Positions 23,105 through 25,201 of a stretch of DNA of 25,201 nucleotides are shown here, piece by piece; within the stretch, counting starts at the first letter, position 1; each line of letters begins with the position of its first letter. The DNA is taken from positions 1 to 25,201 of the forward strand of contig CAXBEA010000056.1 of assembly GCA_963974645.1 (NCBI GenBank), written 5' to 3'. The stretch comes from Motiliproteus sp963974645 (GTDB taxonomy: Bacteria > Pseudomonadota > Gammaproteobacteria > Pseudomonadales > Balneatricaceae). The notes under the pieces were generated by a model, which made no database searches, had not been told where the DNA came from, and was given only the letters and a program-made list of their open reading frames with translations. The position numbers and the translations under genes were made by a program.

Positions 23105-23470
23105 TCATTTTCCAATGTTCATAATCCCACTAAGCTCACCCCCACCAACTTTTTGAATATATATTGCCTTGGGTTCAGCAGAAGTAGTTGAATATATTAT
23201 TACGTGATTTCTTATGATTTGAATACCGTAATTACCAGATATCAAATATACACCACCCGGATAACGACCTGAAGTTGGGTGCCAACCTGAACTATGTGTA
23301 CGTAACCATTCGTTGAGAGTTACATACTCTTTATCCTTTGGAGTAAGAAGCAGGCTTTGTGTACGGTCATTACTAAGAAATACACTAACTTCAGGATCAA
23401 GTTGAATACTTAGTGATTTACTACAACTCACTAAAAAGATAATCGATATTACAAGAAGGATTCTGTTCAT
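23105..23470 (-). CDS. Putative small lipoprotein, A+T-rich
   Basis: A 121-residue protein with a lipoprotein signal: MNRILLVISIIFLVSC, then S, with Cys16 as the lipidation residue. The mature part contains SIQLDPEVSVFLSNDRT and a GVYLISGNYGIQII stretch, with no family I recognise. The ATG at 23470 is preferred over an in-frame TTG four codons upstream. Base composition is clearly more A+T-rich than the flanking housekeeping genes, suggesting acquisition. A perfect 16-bp palindrome lies 16 bp upstream of the start codon. Confidence 0.6.
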   Translation of the reverse strand: MNRILLVISIIFLVSCSKSLSIQLDPEVSVFLSNDRTQSLLLTPKDKEYVTLNEWLRTHSSGWHPTSGRYPGGVYLISGNYGIQIIRNHVIIYSTTSAEPKAIYIQKVGGGELSGIMNIGK

Positions 23471-23485
23471 TTTAATTCTCAAAAT

Positions 23486-23501
23486 GCCGCTAATTAGCGG
23501 C
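23486..23501. promoter_or_regulatory. Perfect 16-bp palindrome before the lipoprotein gene
   Basis: GCCGCTAATTAGCGGC is perfectly self-complementary and sits just ahead of the lipoprotein start. It could be the operator of a dimeric regulator or, in RNA, a short stem in the leader. Confidence 0.45.
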
Positions 23502-23625
23502 GGCTAATATTAGTATGATTGTAGCGTAGCAAAAGCCGCGCAGATATTAACTGTCCGAGTGCATGTGTCTTGTTAAACGAAGCCGCTACGCAGCAGAAAA
23601 ACAGACTCTATGTCAGCGCAACTAA

Positions 23626-23888
23626 GGAACCTATGAACAAGTCCCTGGCGCCTCTGGCTTTCAGAGCGAGTGGAGATCAAGGCAGCGATTACAGACAGAC
23701 TGGTTGTCTGTCGAAAGTCGCTAACACCGAGATCCACGCGCTCTGAAAGCCCCGAAGGGCGGGCTCTATAACGGCCTTCTGCTTTGTCGGACCGCTTGAA
23801 AAGGTCTAGACATTTCACTGCACGATCCTTCGCGCACCTGGCCGCTATATGGCCCGCAGAGAACACACTGGACTTATTCACAGGTTCC
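23626..23888. mobile_element. 263-bp MITE-like element, possibly IS5-family derived
   Basis: Terminal inverted repeats of 19 bp match at 17 positions: GGAACCTATGAACAAGTCC at 23626-23644, and the reverse complement of 23870-23888 (GGAACCTGTGAATAAGTCC). Both ends are flanked by TAA (23623-23625 and 23889-23891), a 3-bp direct repeat of the TNA type made by some IS5-family subgroups. The interior is too short for a transposase and the frame it contains (23573-23881, minus) has no transposase features. The family link is from memory of TIR style and is tentative; the inverted-repeat structure itself is seen directly. Confidence 0.65.
23656..23751. repeat. Long imperfect hairpin inside the MITE-like element
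   Basis: GGCTTTCAGAGCG (23656-23668), continuing to GTGGA, pairs with TCCAC and CGCTCTGAAAGCC (ending 23751). Nested inside, ACAGACA (23691-23697) pairs with TGTCTGT (23705-23711). Together they form one stem-loop of about 96 bases with internal mismatches. Confidence 0.6.
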
Positions 23889-23936
23889 TAAGCTCCTGAT
23901 TGATAGTATTGATTAATAATTCACAGGAGTTTACCC

Positions 23937-24176
23937 ATGAATGCGCGTCAACAAAAGCGCTTCGATGCGCTTTACAGCCAACACCTCCAAGCCCTTAAGC
24001 TACGGGGCTATAGCGCCAGCACTATCGACGTCTACTCACGCGTTGTTCGGCGTTTAAGCAGCCATTTTGACTGCGTTCCTGATGCGCTCACCGTGGCGCA
24101 ACTGACCAGCTACTTTGCCGATCGGGTCGATAGCCATTCCTGGTCCAGCGTACGCCTTATTCATTTTCTAAATTGA
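23937..24176 (+). pseudogene. Truncated tyrosine recombinase (N-terminal SAM-like domain only)
   Basis: The 79-residue product, including LKLRGYSASTIDVYSRVVRRL and LTVAQLTSYFADRVDSHSWSSV, matches the N-terminal core-binding domain of phage-type integrases. The catalytic domain with its R-H-R-Y residues is missing. The family likeness ends after SHSWSSV and the frame stops within a few codons (RLIHFLN). A good AGGAG site precedes the ATG. The gene starts 48 bp beyond the MITE-like element. It looks like a remnant of a lost integrative element and cannot be an active recombinase. Confidence 0.72.
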
Positions 24177-24206
24177 TGCTTAGCACTACGCTTCACCAAC
24201 AGGCCG

Positions 24207-24226
24207 GAAAAAACCGAAGGCTTTTG
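24207..24226 (-). terminator. Terminator of the toxin-antitoxin operon
   Basis: On the minus strand AAAAGCC TTC GGTTTTTT forms an A/T-flanked hairpin (one bulged base) ending in a run of six T, about 45 bases past the toxin stop. A second small stem (GCCC GAA GGGC, 24235-24245) lies between it and the toxin gene. Confidence 0.5.
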
Positions 24227-24268
24227 GAGGCCCAGCCCGAAGGGCGATCGTTGAACGCTTTGTTAATC

Positions 24269-24574
24269 TTAAATTTCTGATGCAAGTAAAAATCTTCGTA
24301 AATCTCTTTCTTGCCTTAACACATGGAGAATATATACCGAGTCTTGATCTACTTTATAGAAAACACGACAAGGGCCAACAACAACTTCGCGATAGGTTAG
24401 TGTGGCTATTTCTTCAGGTATTCGCCCTGACTCAGGAAATTGTTCTAACCTCTGAACCTTACTGAAAACTTTTTCAACTAGTTTTCTGGCTGCATAGATG
24501 TTGCTAACAGCGATATACTCGGCAACGTCGTCTAAATTATTCAAAGCAGGCTCAGTCCATATTATTTGAGCCAT
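24269..24574 (-). CDS. ParE/RelE-superfamily toxin
   Basis: A 101-residue toxin of the ParE/RelE fold: WTEPALNNLDDVAEYIA, then RLEQFPESGRIPEE, YREVVVGPCRVFYKV and VYILHVLRQERDLRRFL are the family's usual blocks. Members either poison gyrase (ParE) or cut mRNA on the ribosome (RelE); sequence alone does not decide, though the form is closer to ParE. The start overlaps the end of the antitoxin gene by 13 bp, the usual coupled arrangement. Confidence 0.88.
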   Translation of the reverse strand: MAQIIWTEPALNNLDDVAEYIAVSNIYAARKLVEKVFSKVQRLEQFPESGRIPEEIATLTYREVVVGPCRVFYKVDQDSVYILHVLRQERDLRRFLLASEI

Positions 24575-24819
24575 TTGCTCATTTTTATTTTGGCTTGAGC
24601 CGTGTTCATTGTTCGACCGTCGCGAATAGCTTGCTCACCTTTCGCGATACCCTCTAGGATTTTCATACGATCAAGCATTAGCTCGTAATCAGCTACATCT
24701 AGGAGGTAAGCTGACGGCTGACCATGTTCGGTTATGAGAATAGGCTCTTTAGTTTCATGAAGGTCTGCAAGCAGCTTTGTTGCATGCCTCTTTAATGTAG
24801 TAACTACTTCAGTTCTCAT
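24562..24819 (-). CDS. Phd/YefM-family antitoxin
   Basis: An 85-residue antitoxin of the Phd/YefM family. Its N-terminal DNA-binding part (VVTTLKRHATKLLADLHETKEPILITEHGQPSAYLLDVADYE) is typical, with a C-terminal toxin-binding tail rich in basic and Gln/Ala residues (EQAIRDGRTMNTAQAKIKMS). It precedes and overlaps the toxin, and probably represses its own promoter through the palindrome at 24840-24859. Confidence 0.88.
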   Translation of the reverse strand: MRTEVVTTLKRHATKLLADLHETKEPILITEHGQPSAYLLDVADYELMLDRMKILEGIAKGEQAIRDGRTMNTAQAKIKMSKWLK

Positions 24820-24839
24820 TGCAGCACCTTAGGCCAAAA

Positions 24840-24859
24840 AGTGACACTATAGTACCACT
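24840..24859. promoter_or_regulatory. Palindromic operator of the toxin-antitoxin operon
   Basis: AGTGACACTATAGTACCACT is palindromic at 16 of 20 positions around a central ACTATAGT and lies 20 bp ahead of the antitoxin start. The central TATAGT, read on the minus strand, may double as the -10 box, so antitoxin binding would block transcription. Confidence 0.5.
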
Positions 24860-25201
24860 CTGGATTTGGGAAGACTAACGAGGCTGTCGAATTAGCATTT
24901 TGCGCTGACAAATACCCATCCAACCGACACCCCATGTCCTGTTTTTTAATAGTTTCGCCTGATCAGGCTATTTTATAACCCGTCATCACGTCCGTCGACA
25001 TACAAATACATGCTCAAAATCGCCGCCTTGAGAGCCCGTTCAGAGCCTTCTGAGGCACCCTCCCAGACGCTGGAACCAGTCGGTCCGAATACGGACGCAC
25101 CCGCCGCACTGGCGACCGACATAAGAATAACGCGGGGTTATGGGGTTAAAAACTGTCCTGAAACAGGTCAGGAGTCGTGCACGGCCAACGCGTAGAAAAA
25201 G
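24860..25201. other. Gene-poor right edge of the window
   Basis: About 340 bases without a gene I can support. A perfect 12-bp palindrome (GCCTGATCAGGC, 24957-24968) followed by TATTTTAT could be a terminator for transcription from the left. A 61-codon frame at 25010-25195 has no family signature. Confidence 0.4.

Noticed and set aside
23573..23881. Minus-strand frame of 102 codons inside the MITE-like element
   Set aside because: It spans the structured interior and one terminal repeat, has no domain, and resembles no transposase.
23565..24265. Integron attC sites suggested by TGTTAAAC and TTGTTAAT next to a toxin-antitoxin pair
   Set aside because: I could not find paired R'/R'' and L'/L'' boxes with the right spacing, and the recombinase fragment is not shown to be an integron integrase.
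25010..25195. Open frame of 61 codons near the right edge
   Set aside because: No recognisable features and no clear ribosome site; not supportable as a gene.

Overview
The window looks like a chromosomal segment of a marine-type gammaproteobacterium. This is an inference from the L16 hydroxylase RoxA, the YjdF-family membrane protein, the PQQ operon with an S9 peptidase, and the overall gene style. No rRNA or tRNA gene was seen. Two well-organised metabolic regions sit next to a small accessory patch.

Region 1 (about 1-6040, minus strand) holds a four-gene operon best read as a dissimilatory iodate reductase cluster. In transcription order it has two diheme cytochrome c peroxidase-like proteins (IdrP2, IdrP1), a Tat-exported Rieske subunit (IdrB) and a large molybdopterin catalytic subunit of the arsenite oxidase/iodate reductase family (IdrA). 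It ends at a hairpin terminator. Gene content (A, B, P1, P2) and the loss of the arsenite oxidase glutamate favour iodate reductase over arsenite oxidase.

Region 2 (6040-13590) has a control region and a divergent plus-strand operon. The operon encodes a large HEAT-repeat protein, a membrane sensor histidine kinase, an NtrC-type sigma54 activator and MobB, which acts in molybdenum cofactor maturation. The control region has the layout expected of an NtrC-type target facing idrP2: a good -24/-12 sigma54 promoter, an IHF-like site, and a cluster of GTTAAA/TTTAAC repeats further upstream. The model is that the two-component system switches on the reductase, MobB helps supply its cofactor, and the HEAT protein has an unknown accessory role.

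Region 3 (13941-20405, minus strand) is a PQQ biosynthesis operon, pqqA-B-C-D-E, followed by an S9 prolyl-oligopeptidase-type peptidase (pqqH-like) and a short-chain dehydrogenase. The 23-residue PqqA precursor gene is intact. Several genes carry short in-frame tandem repeats at their ends.

Region 4 (20750-22973) contains roxA, a yjdF-like gene and a small conserved gene. Region 5 (about 23100-25201) is accessory: an A+T-rich lipoprotein gene, a 263-bp MITE-like element with terminal inverted repeats, a truncated tyrosine recombinase, and a ParE/Phd-type toxin-antitoxin pair with its own operator.

The most interesting candidate system is the iodate reductase with its apparently dedicated sigma54 two-component control and the undescribed HEAT-repeat partner.
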